This document shows, piece after piece, positions 12,682 through 19,645 of a stretch of 19,645 nt of DNA (position 1 is its first letter; every line of letters begins with the position of its first letter). Origin of the DNA: Oscillospiraceae bacterium (GTDB lineage Bacteria > Bacillota > Clostridia > Oscillospirales > UBA929); the NCBI GenBank assembly GCA_031271525.1, contig JAISVO010000144.1, forward strand, positions 1 through 19,645. The letters run 5' to 3'. The notes beneath the pieces are model-generated. The model saw only the letters and a list, made by a program, of their open reading frames with translations. It ran no database searches and was not told the origin of the DNA. A program made the position numbers and the translations under genes.

Positions 12682-15132
12682 ATGAAACGAGCCTTACTTT
12701 TACTGCTGGCGCTGATCTTGCTCATACCCGCCGGGTTAGCCGCCGAAGGGGATCCCCCGATTGACCCAGAAACGGAAACTTCCGAAGCGGCGGAGAGTTA
12801 CTCCGTTGTACTAACCGAAAACGTCATCGTCATTACCCCGGAGAACCCCAGAACAATATTCGAATATGCGATCGTCACCGCCGAGGAGCAGAACAACCCG
12901 AACTGGGTTGTCGCCGGTTCGGCCGGCGAGCGCGGTTCCTCCGAATTGATCGAGCGATTCCCGCCCCGGGGCGTGGCGTACGAAGTGTGGGTACGCGCTC
13001 AGGACAGTGAAGTGATTGAGAAGCGCACCGGCTTTATCGCGCTCACGCCGAAACTTTTCCTTGATATGGAGACGGTCGGTCCGTTCAGCGGCGGCGCCGA
13101 CGGCACCGTCTGGTATGTGACCTACGACGGAGAGAAATGGGAGACCGTCACGGCGAACCCCAGCTCCGATCTGTTTATTGACATCGCGAAAAAACTCGGC
13201 AAAAAAGAGCTGAACTTCGCGGTGAAAAAAGCGGTTCTCCAAACGGACTCGGAGGGCGTTGAAACCCTTTCCGAGCCGGAGAAGTCAACGACCGTCGTAT
13301 CGGCGAAGATCAAGCCCCGCCCTGTCCTGACAAAGGACTACGCCGTTAAGGCGTTTGTCAGTGAGGAATATCCCGCAAACTGGACATTAACCGGCGGGAA
13401 GGCCGCGCTGGAGTATTCGTCGAACAACGGTCTTAGCTGGAGTCCGTTCACTTATGAAGTCGGGCTGCCCCTCCTTTCGGTGGGGGATCAAGCGATGAAA
13501 ATCAAAGCGACTGCCTACCAGTTCCGGATCGCGGCGAATGAGGCGGGCCTGATTCCCGCTTCAGCCCCGAAAAAATACACCCAAGTGAAGCAGGTCAAAG
13601 CGCCGCTGGTGAAGCCGGATTACAAGAAGGAGACGGCGAAGCTCAAAGAGGGGATGCTCTACGCGTTCGGCGAAGCCGGCGCGAAGTTTGGCGACTTGAC
13701 ATTTAAGCCGGCAGTCGGTGAACCGATTGACATCGAAGAAGCGATCACGGAAGAGCAGACGATCTACATTTACATAGCGGATAACGGGAAGAAGTCCCGC
13801 TCGGCACTCCAGACAATCACTCTCGCGAAGCGCGGCATCGCCCCGGACGAAGGGGAAGGCTTGGTCGCCCGGAAAGCATCCGCCTCTCTTGAGAAGGGTT
13901 TTGAGTATTACGGCAGCAAAGAAAAGTGGGGGTCGTTCACGAAGGGCGACACCGAAGGGTTGGTGCGCCGCAAGGCGACCGCGAAATACAACGCCAAAAC
14001 CGGCGTCAACGTAGGAAACGCCGCGAGCCGCTCCATTGAGTGCGCCGTAACCTATCCGGCGGACAAAAAAGGACTCGCGACGGTGGCGATTGAGCCGAAG
14101 GAAACCTTCCCGTTCCTCCGTTGGGAGCTTCAGGGCAGCGTGTCGGGCGGCACGGCGGATCCTTTCAAGGAAGGCGCGAAGGATGTCGCGGTGCAGGCCG
14201 ATACAGTCGGCGGTACGGTGGGCTTCAGCGTGAAGCCTGTCTTCGATACCGCTGAAACCGCGCCGAAGGTCGGGAGCCTGAAGCTGGTCTTCAAAGACGA
14301 AGAGGTCCTTCCCAGCGAGGACGGCGCTTACCTGATCGAGGGAGCGTACGCCGGGGACGTCGTCACACTGACCATCACCCCCGAGGACAGGGATACATAC
14401 CGGGAGAGCCTCGCGACCGTCACCGTCCGGAAACCGGCTGAGAAGGACCCTCCCTTTGCGATTTCCTTCGGCACCCCGAACAACGCGCAGGGCAATTTTG
14501 GGCTCGCGACGGTGACCTTTAAGCCGATCGCCTTGGCGCAGAGCCGTTCCCTCCGGGTCGACCTCATAATCGGCGACAAAGTTGTAAACACGGTCACCGT
14601 ACCGGCGGAATACTCATCCGCGTTCATCGGAGCGCAGACCCAGACTCAGGAAGTGGATATGCGGGCCGTGATGCGGGCTGCGGGTCCCGGGGACTTCACC
14701 CTCCGCGCTTGCTTCGAAGGCGGCGACAGCTCTTCCGAGAGCGCGTCCGTTACGGCGCAGCGGAGTTTCGGCCAAAACCACTTCGCGATTTGGGAGATCG
14801 TCACCGAGATCGGTCGCGCAGGGGTTACCGATGCGGAAAACCCGACAGTCCCCGCCTATCCAATCCCCGGCGACACCCTGAAGGTCACGGCGGTCCGGGA
14901 CGGGTTCGGCAACGACCTTCTCCCGCAGGCGGCCTTCCAGTGGTGGCAGAGTTACAGCGCGCAAGCCGGCGTACCAGTGCCCCAGACGGAGGGCGGCAAC
15001 GACGGAACATTGACCGTGCCCGAAGACGCATTCGGCAGCGTATACAGCGTGGAGATCGGCATCCGAGGAGTGGAGACGACCAGTACGGCGCGGTTTGCCC
15101 CAGTGGGAACCGATCCCTCGATCGTTTTTTAA
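12682..15132 (+). CDS. Large exported protein with Ig-like repeats, unrecognised
   Basis: An 816-residue secreted protein of no family I recognise. A Sec signal peptide covers residues 1-20 (LALILLIPAGLA, then AEGD). There is no second membrane span, no LPXTG motif and no clear S-layer homology domain. The body is beta-rich and seems to hold about five related units, each with an aromatic-Tyr strand, a Trp or Phe 5-12 residues later and a V-R/K-x-K-A-type strand: near 61-110, 144-205, 243-300, 326-385 and 408-455. Later strands share an LATV motif (465, 577, 608). Only two cysteines occur. GGGAGG lies 10 bases before the ATG. It ends 109 bases before fliD and may have a sigma-28-type promoter, suggesting a surface or flagellum-associated role; this is inference. 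Confidence 0.8.
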   Translation: MKRALLLLLALILLIPAGLAAEGDPPIDPETETSEAAESYSVVLTENVIVITPENPRTIFEYAIVTAEEQNNPNWVVAGSAGERGSSELIERFPPRGVAYEVWVRAQDSEVIEKRTGFIALTPKLFLDMETVGPFSGGADGTVWYVTYDGEKWETVTANPSSDLFIDIAKKLGKKELNFAVKKAVLQTDSEGVETLSEPEKSTTVVSAKIKPRPVLTKDYAVKAFVSEEYPANWTLTGGKAALEYSSNNGLSWSPFTYEVGLPLLSVGDQAMKIKATAYQFRIAANEAGLIPASAPKKYTQVKQVKAPLVKPDYKKETAKLKEGMLYAFGEAGAKFGDLTFKPAVGEPIDIEEAITEEQTIYIYIADNGKKSRSALQTITLAKRGIAPDEGEGLVARKASASLEKGFEYYGSKEKWGSFTKGDTEGLVRRKATAKYNAKTGVNVGNAASRSIECAVTYPADKKGLATVAIEPKETFPFLRWELQGSVSGGTADPFKEGAKDVAVQADTVGGTVGFSVKPVFDTAETAPKVGSLKLVFKDEEVLPSEDGAYLIEGAYAGDVVTLTITPEDRDTYRESLATVTVRKPAEKDPPFAISFGTPNNAQGNFGLATVTFKPIALAQSRSLRVDLIIGDKVVNTVTVPAEYSSAFIGAQTQTQEVDMRAVMRAAGPGDFTLRACFEGGDSSSESASVTAQRSFGQNHFAIWEIVTEIGRAGVTDAENPTVPAYPIPGDTLKVTAVRDGFGNDLLPQAAFQWWQSYSAQAGVPVPQTEGGNDGTLTVPEDAFGSVYSVEIGIRGVETTSTARFAPVGTDPSIVF
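15111..15130 (+). terminator. Weak terminator at the end of the exported-protein gene
   Basis: CGATC (15111-15115) pairs with GATCG (15120-15124) over a 4-base loop and is followed directly by six T, overlapping the last codons. The stem is only 5 bp, so termination would be partial. Confidence 0.3.
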
Positions 15133-15140
15133 CGGAGCGC

Positions 15141-15168
15141 TAAAGCTGACAAACCAAACCTTCGATAT
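15141..15168 (+). promoter_or_regulatory. Sigma-28 (SigD/FliA) type promoter of fliD
   Basis: TAAA (15141-15144), 16 bases, then TTCGATAT (15161-15168). This matches the flagellar sigma consensus TAAA-N14-16-GCCGATAT at 10 of 12 positions. It lies 73 bases before the fliD start, after the T run of the preceding gene, where a late flagellar promoter is expected. Confidence 0.65.
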
Positions 15169-15241
15169 AGCAGGCAGTGACATAGAGACGCTGAACGATC
15201 CCGCAGGGATGGCGGGGCGACACGAACAGGAGGAACCGAAC

Positions 15242-16753
15242 ATGGCGGGAGTACAAAACACCAACAGGATTACCGGGTTGTTTTCCACCTTGGACACCGA
15301 CGCTCTCGTAAAGGCGATGGCGATGAACCAGCAGAATAAAGTCAATCAGCTTGACAAGAAGAAGCAGGCCGCCGAGTGGAAAAAAGACCAGCTGACCGAA
15401 ATCAACAACAAGCTGCGTATCTTCAAGGAGTCGTACACCAGCGTCATGGGCGACAAGAGCCTGATCGCGCGGAAAACCTATTCGACCTTCGACGTGAGCA
15501 TCGCGGACAATGCGGGTGTGCGGATTACAGCTCTCGCCACCGCGAAGAACGGGTCGCATAACGTCCGGGTGGATCAAATCGCGACGGCCGCCGCCATGCG
15601 GGGCACCAAGATCACGACCCGAACCACGGGGCTTACCGACGAAGAACTTAGCGCCGGGATCGGCACCCTGACAGGGCTGGCCGTGGGCGATATGACCACC
15701 GGGAACATCGAGTTCTCGATCAACGGTGTGGATTTCTCATTTACCTCCACGGATTCTCTGAAAACCGTCATGGAAGCAGTTAACAACTCCAAAGCGGGTG
15801 TGACCATGTCCTACTCGCAGGTGACCGACCGGCTCGACATCGTCAGCAACACGACGGGCGAGTATGACGCCTTGGCGGACACCCCCGACGCGTCCAAGAC
15901 AATCACCTTCACCGACACCAGCGGGTTCCTCGGCCGCTTCGGTCTGAACACCGTTGAGAACGGGCAGGACGCCGTTGTCTACATCGACGGGGAGACGCTG
16001 GCGCGCAAGGTTGACAGCAACACCCTGACCTTGGACGGCATTCAAATGACCTTCGTCCGCGCGACCGGAACCGAAGGGGTTGACTACTCCCTGTCGGCAG
16101 ATTACAAGCCCGCCGTCGAGACCGTCAAAAAATTCGTCGAAGAGTTCAACACCCTGATCAAAGACCTGTTCGGCGTTCATACCCAGAAGGCCGATAAAGA
16201 CTATACCCCGCTGACCGACGATATGCGGGAGGCGATGAGCGAGAAAGAGATCGAGCTTTGGGAGGGAAAAGCGAAGGAAGGACTCCTTTACCGCGACTCA
16301 ACGCTAGGCAAGCTGGTGACTGAGATGCGGTCTCTTCTCTCCAAGTCATTCGGCGACTTCGGAAACCTCGCCTCCATCGGGCTGACCACCAGCAAATATC
16401 TGGTCGGAGAAGCCTCGCAGATTGAGCTTGACGAGGAAAAGCTGATGAGCGCGCTGGAGGCGAACGCCGACAATGTATACGGCATCATGGGCACCCAGAG
16501 CGGCGACGGCGGCCTGATGCAGCAGCTCAGCAAAGCGATGGACAGCTACATCAGCACTGTCAAGAGCGGCAGCATCCAAAACCTCACCAACAGCATCACA
16601 GACTACACCAAGTCGCTCAAGGAACAGGAAGACAAGCTGGAAGTCGTAACCGAGCGGTATTACCTGCAATACGCCAAGATGGAGACATCCCTCAGCAAGA
16701 TGCAGGCGCAGCAGAGTTCGATGTCGTCCATGTTCGGCGGCGGTTCACAGTAA
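15242..16753 (+). CDS. fliD: Flagellar filament cap protein FliD
   Basis: A 503-residue flagellar hook-associated protein 2. FliD forms the cap at the filament tip that folds exported flagellin into place. The N-terminal region RITGLFSTLDTDALVKAMAM followed by a heptad-rich helix (QLDKKKQAAEWKKDQLTEIN) is the FliD_N signature. The C-terminal part from about 300 carries FliD_C with the KKFVEEFNTLIKDL helix, the GLTTSKYLVGEASQIELDEEKL strand-helix unit and a terminal coiled coil. The ATG at 15242 is chosen because of AGGAGG at 15228-15233, 8 bases upstream; the frame is open further left but lacks the family N terminus. It is followed by fliS in the usual order. No flagellin gene is in the window. 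Confidence 0.93.
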   Translation: MAGVQNTNRITGLFSTLDTDALVKAMAMNQQNKVNQLDKKKQAAEWKKDQLTEINNKLRIFKESYTSVMGDKSLIARKTYSTFDVSIADNAGVRITALATAKNGSHNVRVDQIATAAAMRGTKITTRTTGLTDEELSAGIGTLTGLAVGDMTTGNIEFSINGVDFSFTSTDSLKTVMEAVNNSKAGVTMSYSQVTDRLDIVSNTTGEYDALADTPDASKTITFTDTSGFLGRFGLNTVENGQDAVVYIDGETLARKVDSNTLTLDGIQMTFVRATGTEGVDYSLSADYKPAVETVKKFVEEFNTLIKDLFGVHTQKADKDYTPLTDDMREAMSEKEIELWEGKAKEGLLYRDSTLGKLVTEMRSLLSKSFGDFGNLASIGLTTSKYLVGEASQIELDEEKLMSALEANADNVYGIMGTQSGDGGLMQQLSKAMDSYISTVKSGSIQNLTNSITDYTKSLKEQEDKLEVVTERYYLQYAKMETSLSKMQAQQSSMSSMFGGGSQ

Positions 16754-16787
16754 GCATTAGTCCAATTCGTCTGAACGGAGGATCACA

Positions 16788-17189
16788 ATGGTGGCGTACG
16801 CGAATGCGGGCGATTTATACAGGCAGCAGAGCGCGATGACGGCGAGTCCGGGTGAACTGACCCTGATGCTTTTTGACGGTTGCATTAAAAACCTAAAGCT
16901 GGCGAAGATACATATTAACGGAAAAGACTACGCCAAGACCAACGAGACGCTGCAAAAGGCGCAGGCGATCATTGCCGAGCTGATTCATTCCCTCGACATG
17001 CGCTATGACATTGCGAAGCAATTGATCCAGCTCTATACCTTCATCTTGGACACCGTCGTGCAGGCGAATGTGAAGAAGGATCTGCAGAAGACGGACGACG
17101 CTTTGGGGTTGATGGAGGACCTGCGGGGCACATGGAAGCAGGCCATCCGTATCAACCGCGCAAAACAGAGTGGCAGCGAGTTCGCATGA
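16788..17189 (+). CDS. fliS: Flagellar secretion chaperone FliS
   Basis: A 133-residue helical chaperone that binds the flagellin C terminus in the cytosol and prevents early polymerisation. Family marks are YRQQSAMTASPGELTLMLFDGCIKNL at the N terminus, the AIIAELIHSLD helix, LIQLYTFILDTVVQAN and the terminal DLRGTWKQAI. In many FliS proteins the loop before the QLYTF helix reads Gly-Gly; here it is MRYDIAKQ, a mild variation. ACGGAGG at 16775-16781 is 6 bases before the ATG. The stop overlaps the next start (ATGA). Confidence 0.93.
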   Translation: MVAYANAGDLYRQQSAMTASPGELTLMLFDGCIKNLKLAKIHINGKDYAKTNETLQKAQAIIAELIHSLDMRYDIAKQLIQLYTFILDTVVQANVKKDLQKTDDALGLMEDLRGTWKQAIRINRAKQSGSEFA

Positions 17190-17539
17190 GTGCCAGTATG
17201 GAGTCCCTTCTGATGACGCTTAGGCGTATCGAGGATTTGACGGAAGAGCAAACCTCCCTGATCGAGCGGGAAGATAAGAGCGCTTTGGAGCGGAACCTAG
17301 AGGAGAAAGACCGCCTTATCAGGGCGCTCAAAGGCCGAACGGTTAACGGCGACGATGAGGCGCGGGCAGTTTTGGAGCGGATCGTCGCCTTGGAAAAGGA
17401 AAATATCGCACGGGCGAAGGCTGAGATGGAGGTTCTTCGGTCCTCCCTGAAAAAGACACAGGAGGGGTTGACCGCCGTACGCGGATACGATGTGATCCGC
17501 GCCAATGTGGGGGCTACTTATATAGACACGAAAAACTAA
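17186..17539 (+). CDS. FlgN/FliT-like flagellar export chaperone (predicted)
   Basis: A 117-residue, highly charged, all-helical protein: residues about 5-60 and 68-105 form long amphipathic helices, with LTEEQTSLIEREDKSAL and EEKDRLIRAL resembling the FlgN or FliT pattern, in which hydrophobic residues flank a KD-LI turn. Such chaperones carry hook-associated proteins (FlgK, FlgL) or FliD to the export gate. The assignment rests mainly on the position directly after fliS, the ATGA overlap with the fliS stop, and size; sequence support is weak. The ATG at 17186 is preferred over a start inside fliS at 17132. Confidence 0.6.
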   Translation: MSASMESLLMTLRRIEDLTEEQTSLIEREDKSALERNLEEKDRLIRALKGRTVNGDDEARAVLERIVALEKENIARAKAEMEVLRSSLKKTQEGLTAVRGYDVIRANVGATYIDTKN

Positions 17540-17571
17540 GTGGCTTCCTTAGAGTTTTGAGGGTAAGAAGC

Positions 17572-18021
17572 GTGAAGATAAGCGAGTTAAACCGGGGTGT
17601 GAACCGCCCGATACCTGCCGGGGCAGTGCCCGGGCAGGTTATGAGTGTACCGCAAAGCCGCTTCATGGAGGTCATGGACGGCATCAACCAGTCCAACTGC
17701 GCCGAAATGCTCACCGCCATGAGCGAAGAGATCCTTCGTCAGGGGGAGGTTTTGGCGCGCCGTTATGACATCGCCGAGCTGAAGCGGTATAAAAAGTTGA
17801 TTACCGAGTTTATGCAGGAAGCCGTACGGTTTACCTATGAGTTCAAGAAGCGGTCCACCCGCGACGGCCGCGGGCGGCACCATATGTACGCGATCATCCG
17901 CCGGGTCAACGAGCGGCTGGAGAAGATGACGCAGGACATCCTGAGTCGGCAGACGGATCAGCTCCAGCTGATGGCTGATATTGATGACATTCACGGGATG
18001 CTGGTGGACTTGTTTGCGTAG
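17572..18021 (+). CDS. YaaR (DUF327) family protein
   Basis: A 149-residue cytosolic helical protein matching the DUF327/YaaR family: FMEVMDGINQSNCAEMLTAM, an ILRQGEVLARRYDIAELKRYKKLITEFMQEAVRF core, HHMYAIIRRVNERLEKM and the terminal DIDDIHGMLVDLF. The function of the family is not established. The GTG at 17572 is chosen because GAGGG at 17559-17563 lies 8 bases upstream; the TTG at 17557 overlaps that site. It begins 32 bases after the chaperone gene, so it is probably cotranscribed with the flagellar block. Confidence 0.85.
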   Translation: MKISELNRGVNRPIPAGAVPGQVMSVPQSRFMEVMDGINQSNCAEMLTAMSEEILRQGEVLARRYDIAELKRYKKLITEFMQEAVRFTYEFKKRSTRDGRGRHHMYAIIRRVNERLEKMTQDILSRQTDQLQLMADIDDIHGMLVDLFA

Positions 18022-18114
18022 GGCCGGCGCGGCGGTTTCAGAATAAAATCGCGGACAGCAGCGAAAACTATCCGTACCCACGCGGGAAACTACAACGGAA
18101 AGGATTCGCTATAT

Positions 18115-18321
18115 ATGATGGATAGGATCGCCTTGGTCTTCACCGTGCTCGGCGCGCTCAACTGGGGGTGCGTCGGCATCTTCAAATTTGACTTCATTTC
18201 ATGGGCGTTCGGCGGCAGCGCCTCCACTGGCAGCCGGATCATCTATACCCTGATCGCCCTCGCCGGTCTTTGGTGCGTATCGTTGCTCTTCCGCCACCGC
18301 GATCGAGTTGAGGATATGTAA
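18115..18321 (+). CDS. DUF378 (YuzA-like) small membrane protein
   Basis: A 68-residue protein with two membrane spans (about 5-24 and 40-60). The ALNWGCVGIFKFDFI segment is the DUF378 signature (usual form GALNWGLVGLF), followed by a Gly-Ser loop and the RIIYTLIALAGLW span. The role of the family is unknown. AAAGGA lies 10 bases before the first of two adjacent ATG codons. It is 93 bases downstream of the YaaR gene and is the last intact gene before the decayed region. Confidence 0.87.
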   Translation: MMDRIALVFTVLGALNWGCVGIFKFDFISWAFGGSASTGSRIIYTLIALAGLWCVSLLFRHRDRVEDM

Positions 18322-18356
18322 CGACCCACACGGACGGCGGCGACGCCGTTCGTTAC
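18318..18356 (+). terminator. Strong hairpin at the end of the DUF378 gene
   Basis: ACGGACGGCG (18330-18339) pairs with CGCCGTTCGT (18344-18353) with one G-T pair and a GCGA loop; alternatively GTAACG (18318-18323) pairs with CGTTAC (18351-18356) as an outer stem. There is no T run, so it could be a 3'-end stabilising hairpin or a factor-dependent terminator. Confidence 0.4.
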
Positions 18357-18389
18357 ATAAGGGGTTCTTTCAAGGCACCAATCAACCTT

Positions 18390-18734
18390 TTGGGCAGCAG
18401 CAGGCGCCTTGACGATATGGACGGTTCTTCAATGGAAGCGGCGGCGTTTGGAGACCATGTAAATGACGATGGGAGACTATACGCCCTTCCGGAGAGCGAG
18501 AATACCGCGTTCCTTCCCGTTTTCACCTCCACCGAACTAATGGTGGAGCATTTTAGTAAGGTGGGAAGACCTGAATTTGTCATCATGGATGTTCCGTTTG
18601 TGTCCTTCCTTGAAGTGACAAGTAGTATAAACGCCGGAAATACCCCATAAAAGTTTGGCGCAGTGATAGACCCCGAGCATTACAAGATGACCGCAAGTAT
18701 GCTGGATGCCACAATCAAGATAATGAAGCGGTAG
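18390..18734 (+). pseudogene. Interrupted SseB-like gene
   Basis: The reading resembles an SseB-type N-terminal domain: GRLYALPESENTAFLPVFTS, ELMVEHF, VPFVSFLEV and SINAGNTP. A TAA at 18648-18650 stops the frame, but the same frame continues for 27 codons as KFGAVIDPEHYKM and on to TAG at 18732-18734, which reads like the natural end of such a domain. The 5' end is also unclear: the first in-frame TTG (18390) has no ribosome binding site, and the frame stays open upstream into the DUF378 gene without a good start codon. A nonsense-inactivated gene is the simplest reading; a sequencing error or read-through is possible. The SseB assignment is moderate. Confidence 0.5.
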
Positions 18735-18782
18735 GACGGTTCACAGTGGAAGAAACCTGCGTTGTAAAGAGAGAGGTGAACT

Positions 18783-19259
18783 ATGCCGGGAAGGTTTACG
18801 GTTGAAGATACAATAAACACGTTAAGCGCTATATTTGAAAAGTACAAGGACGAGAGGGTCTTCGTGCTTGCGACCATATGTTGCGGGAAATCAACGTTGG
18901 TTTCAAAAATCCCCGGTTGCGTCGACGCGGACGACATTGCCTTCGTTGACATCACGGAGGAAGAGCTGGAGGTCATTAACAAAACGCCGTGGACGAAAGA
19001 AGTTGGGGATACCGTGGACAGCCTCGTATACAGGAATGTGATAGTAAAACCGGGTTTTCCGGTCTTTGGTACGGTGATCGTGGATTGTGATATCGTTGTC
19101 TATCTGGATAGAAGTGAAGAGTTGCTTGCGGAGCACTGTGATAAACGAAGGAAAAGTTTCCTAGACGCAAAGGCAATCAAAGAGGCTGTGGAGCAGGATT
19201 GGAATTGTCACAAAGAGTTGGGCAGCAAGCGGTTTTATTATGTAACGATGCTCGGATAG
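18783..19259 (+). CDS. Small P-loop ATPase or kinase-like protein
   Basis: A 158-residue protein with a variant Walker A, ATICCGKST (30-38), which fits the [AG]xxxxGK[ST] pattern although cysteines fill the loop. A strand and acidic cluster follow (CVDADDIAFVD, 47-56), then a hydrophobic strand with acidic ends (VIVDCDIVVYLD, 98-109) and a helix with basic residues (CDKRRKSF) that could be a kinase lid. The layout resembles small nucleoside- or shikimate-kinase-like P-loop proteins; the substrate is unknown. AGAGAGGTGA at 18770-18779 lies just before the ATG. It sits between two degraded genes yet is intact, so it may be an accessory gene. Confidence 0.7.
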   Translation: MPGRFTVEDTINTLSAIFEKYKDERVFVLATICCGKSTLVSKIPGCVDADDIAFVDITEEELEVINKTPWTKEVGDTVDSLVYRNVIVKPGFPVFGTVIVDCDIVVYLDRSEELLAEHCDKRRKSFLDAKAIKEAVEQDWNCHKELGSKRFYYVTMLG

Positions 19260-19282
19260 AGGCTGTATAAGCGTCTGTGTAA

Positions 19283-19510
19283 ACGGGCTTCGATGTTGCT
19301 TTTGATAAGTCGCCTGAGCGGATACAAGCCATTGTCGATCATGCGCCAGAGGCAGAAAACTACTGCACGGACGGCTGGTTTGGCTATGTTGATGTCGCCT
19401 ATCCGGGCAGGCATGTGCTCAATTGCCGCAATAAGAGCGATACGTTCACAGTCGAAGGCGTAAACGCCGATTGAAGGCACTACATCCCGATGTTGGCGCG
19501 GCAAAAATGA
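19283..19510 (+). pseudogene. IS1-like transposase remnant
   Basis: From 19289 the frame reads FDVAFDKSPERIQAIVDHAP, then AENYCTDGWFGYVDVAYPG, HVLNCRNKSD and TFTVEGVNAD, which resembles the C-terminal catalytic part of IS1-type DDE transposases (acidic residue before Y, then the VEGxNADLRHY block). A TAA at 19280 precedes it, a TGA at 19472 replaces the expected Leu in NAD-L-RHY, the frame resumes as RHYIPMLARQK and meets TGA at 19508. The N-terminal half is missing. No flanking inverted repeats or target duplication could be identified by eye. Confidence 0.6.
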
Positions 19511-19610
19511 AGTTTAGGCAGACGAGAAACTCAACGTCCCGTGAATTGCCTTTTTCTGTGCTGGATTTTCTTTAGGTGTTCGACTGGTCACTCCCAGCGC
19601 AAAAAACGGA
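19511..19610 (+). other. Non-coding tail after the transposase remnant
   Basis: No gene is recognised here. In the shifted frame a short stretch (KFRQTRNSTSRELPFSVLDF, about 19504-19572) stays open and may be the frameshifted end of the transposase or of another element, but I cannot assign it. Confidence 0.25.
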
Positions 19611-19639
19611 TTGAAAACCTTCTTTGAATGTGTTATAAT
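19611..19639 (+). promoter_or_regulatory. Strong outward-facing vegetative promoter
   Basis: TTGAAA (19611-19616), 17 bases, then a consensus TATAAT (19634-19639). It is the best sigma-A-type promoter in the window and points out of its right edge; its gene is not included. Confidence 0.75.
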
Positions 19640-19645
19640 GCCTTC

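Noticed and set aside
15095..15241. Longer FliD start overlapping the exported-protein gene
   Set aside because: The extension lacks FliD family sequence and would place the AGGAGG and the sigma-28-type promoter inside the coding region.
14614..15345. 243-codon minus-strand open frame over the end of the exported-protein gene and the fliD start
   Set aside because: It is antisense to two supported genes, has no ribosome binding site that I could see, and its composition is that of a shadow frame.
1..19645. CRISPR array, tRNA, rRNA or riboswitch
   Set aside because: No regular direct repeats with spacers, no tRNA-like cloverleaf with CCA-type end, no rRNA-like stretch and no recognisable riboswitch core were seen; a covariance-model search would be the decisive test.

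Overview
The window looks like a chromosome segment of a Gram-positive, motile, probably anaerobic bacterium of the Clostridia (Firmicutes). Evidence: many strong AGGAGG-type ribosome binding sites; GTG starts are common; genes characteristic of monoderm Firmicutes occur together (PBP5-type carboxypeptidase, GerMN lipoprotein, YaaR/DUF327, DUF378, FliD-FliS with chaperones, a small 2[4Fe-4S] ferredoxin). The sequence is fairly G+C rich (estimated by eye), which would fit an Oscillospirales-like lineage better than a low-GC Clostridium. The genus is inference.

Layout. (1) 61-1999: a DUF1801 protein and a HAD hydrolase on the + strand, convergent with a MerR regulator carrying a GyrI-like effector domain; the convergent stop codons overlap in one CTAG. 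(2) 2000-4320: a regulatory intergenic region with several inverted repeats, then a small XRE regulator and a chemoreceptor (MCP) in what looks like one operon. (3) 4321-4520: a gene-free stretch packed with hairpins between convergent genes. (4) 8136 down to 4521, minus strand: one promoter and four overlapping genes, dacF-like, tsaE, tsaB and a rodA/ftsW family gene (wall trimming, tRNA t6A formation, wall polymerisation). (5) 8142-11492, plus strand: a ComEA-like helix-hairpin-helix protein, an OmpR-family response regulator, its histidine kinase and a GerMN lipoprotein. (6) 11573-12638: a ferredoxin with its own promoter, then rsmI. (7) 12682-18321: a large unrecognised exported protein with Ig-like repeats, then fliD, fliS, a FlgN/FliT-like chaperone, a YaaR family protein and a DUF378 membrane protein. 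(8) 18322-19645: a decayed tail with an interrupted SseB-like gene, an intact small P-loop protein, a dead IS1-like transposase remnant, and a strong promoter facing out of the window.

How the parts fit: the flagellar block supplies the filament cap (FliD) and export chaperones. A sigma-28-type promoter is visible before fliD and a weaker one before the exported repeat protein, which suggests that protein belongs to the motility or surface programme. The least explained items are the exported repeat protein, the regulator-chemoreceptor pair with its operator-like dyads, the kinase that lacks a normal start codon, and the response regulator-kinase-GerMN lipoprotein set, whose order resembles actinobacterial MtrA-MtrB-LpqB. 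No rRNA, tRNA or CRISPR array was seen. All calls come from reading the sequence; no database search was run.
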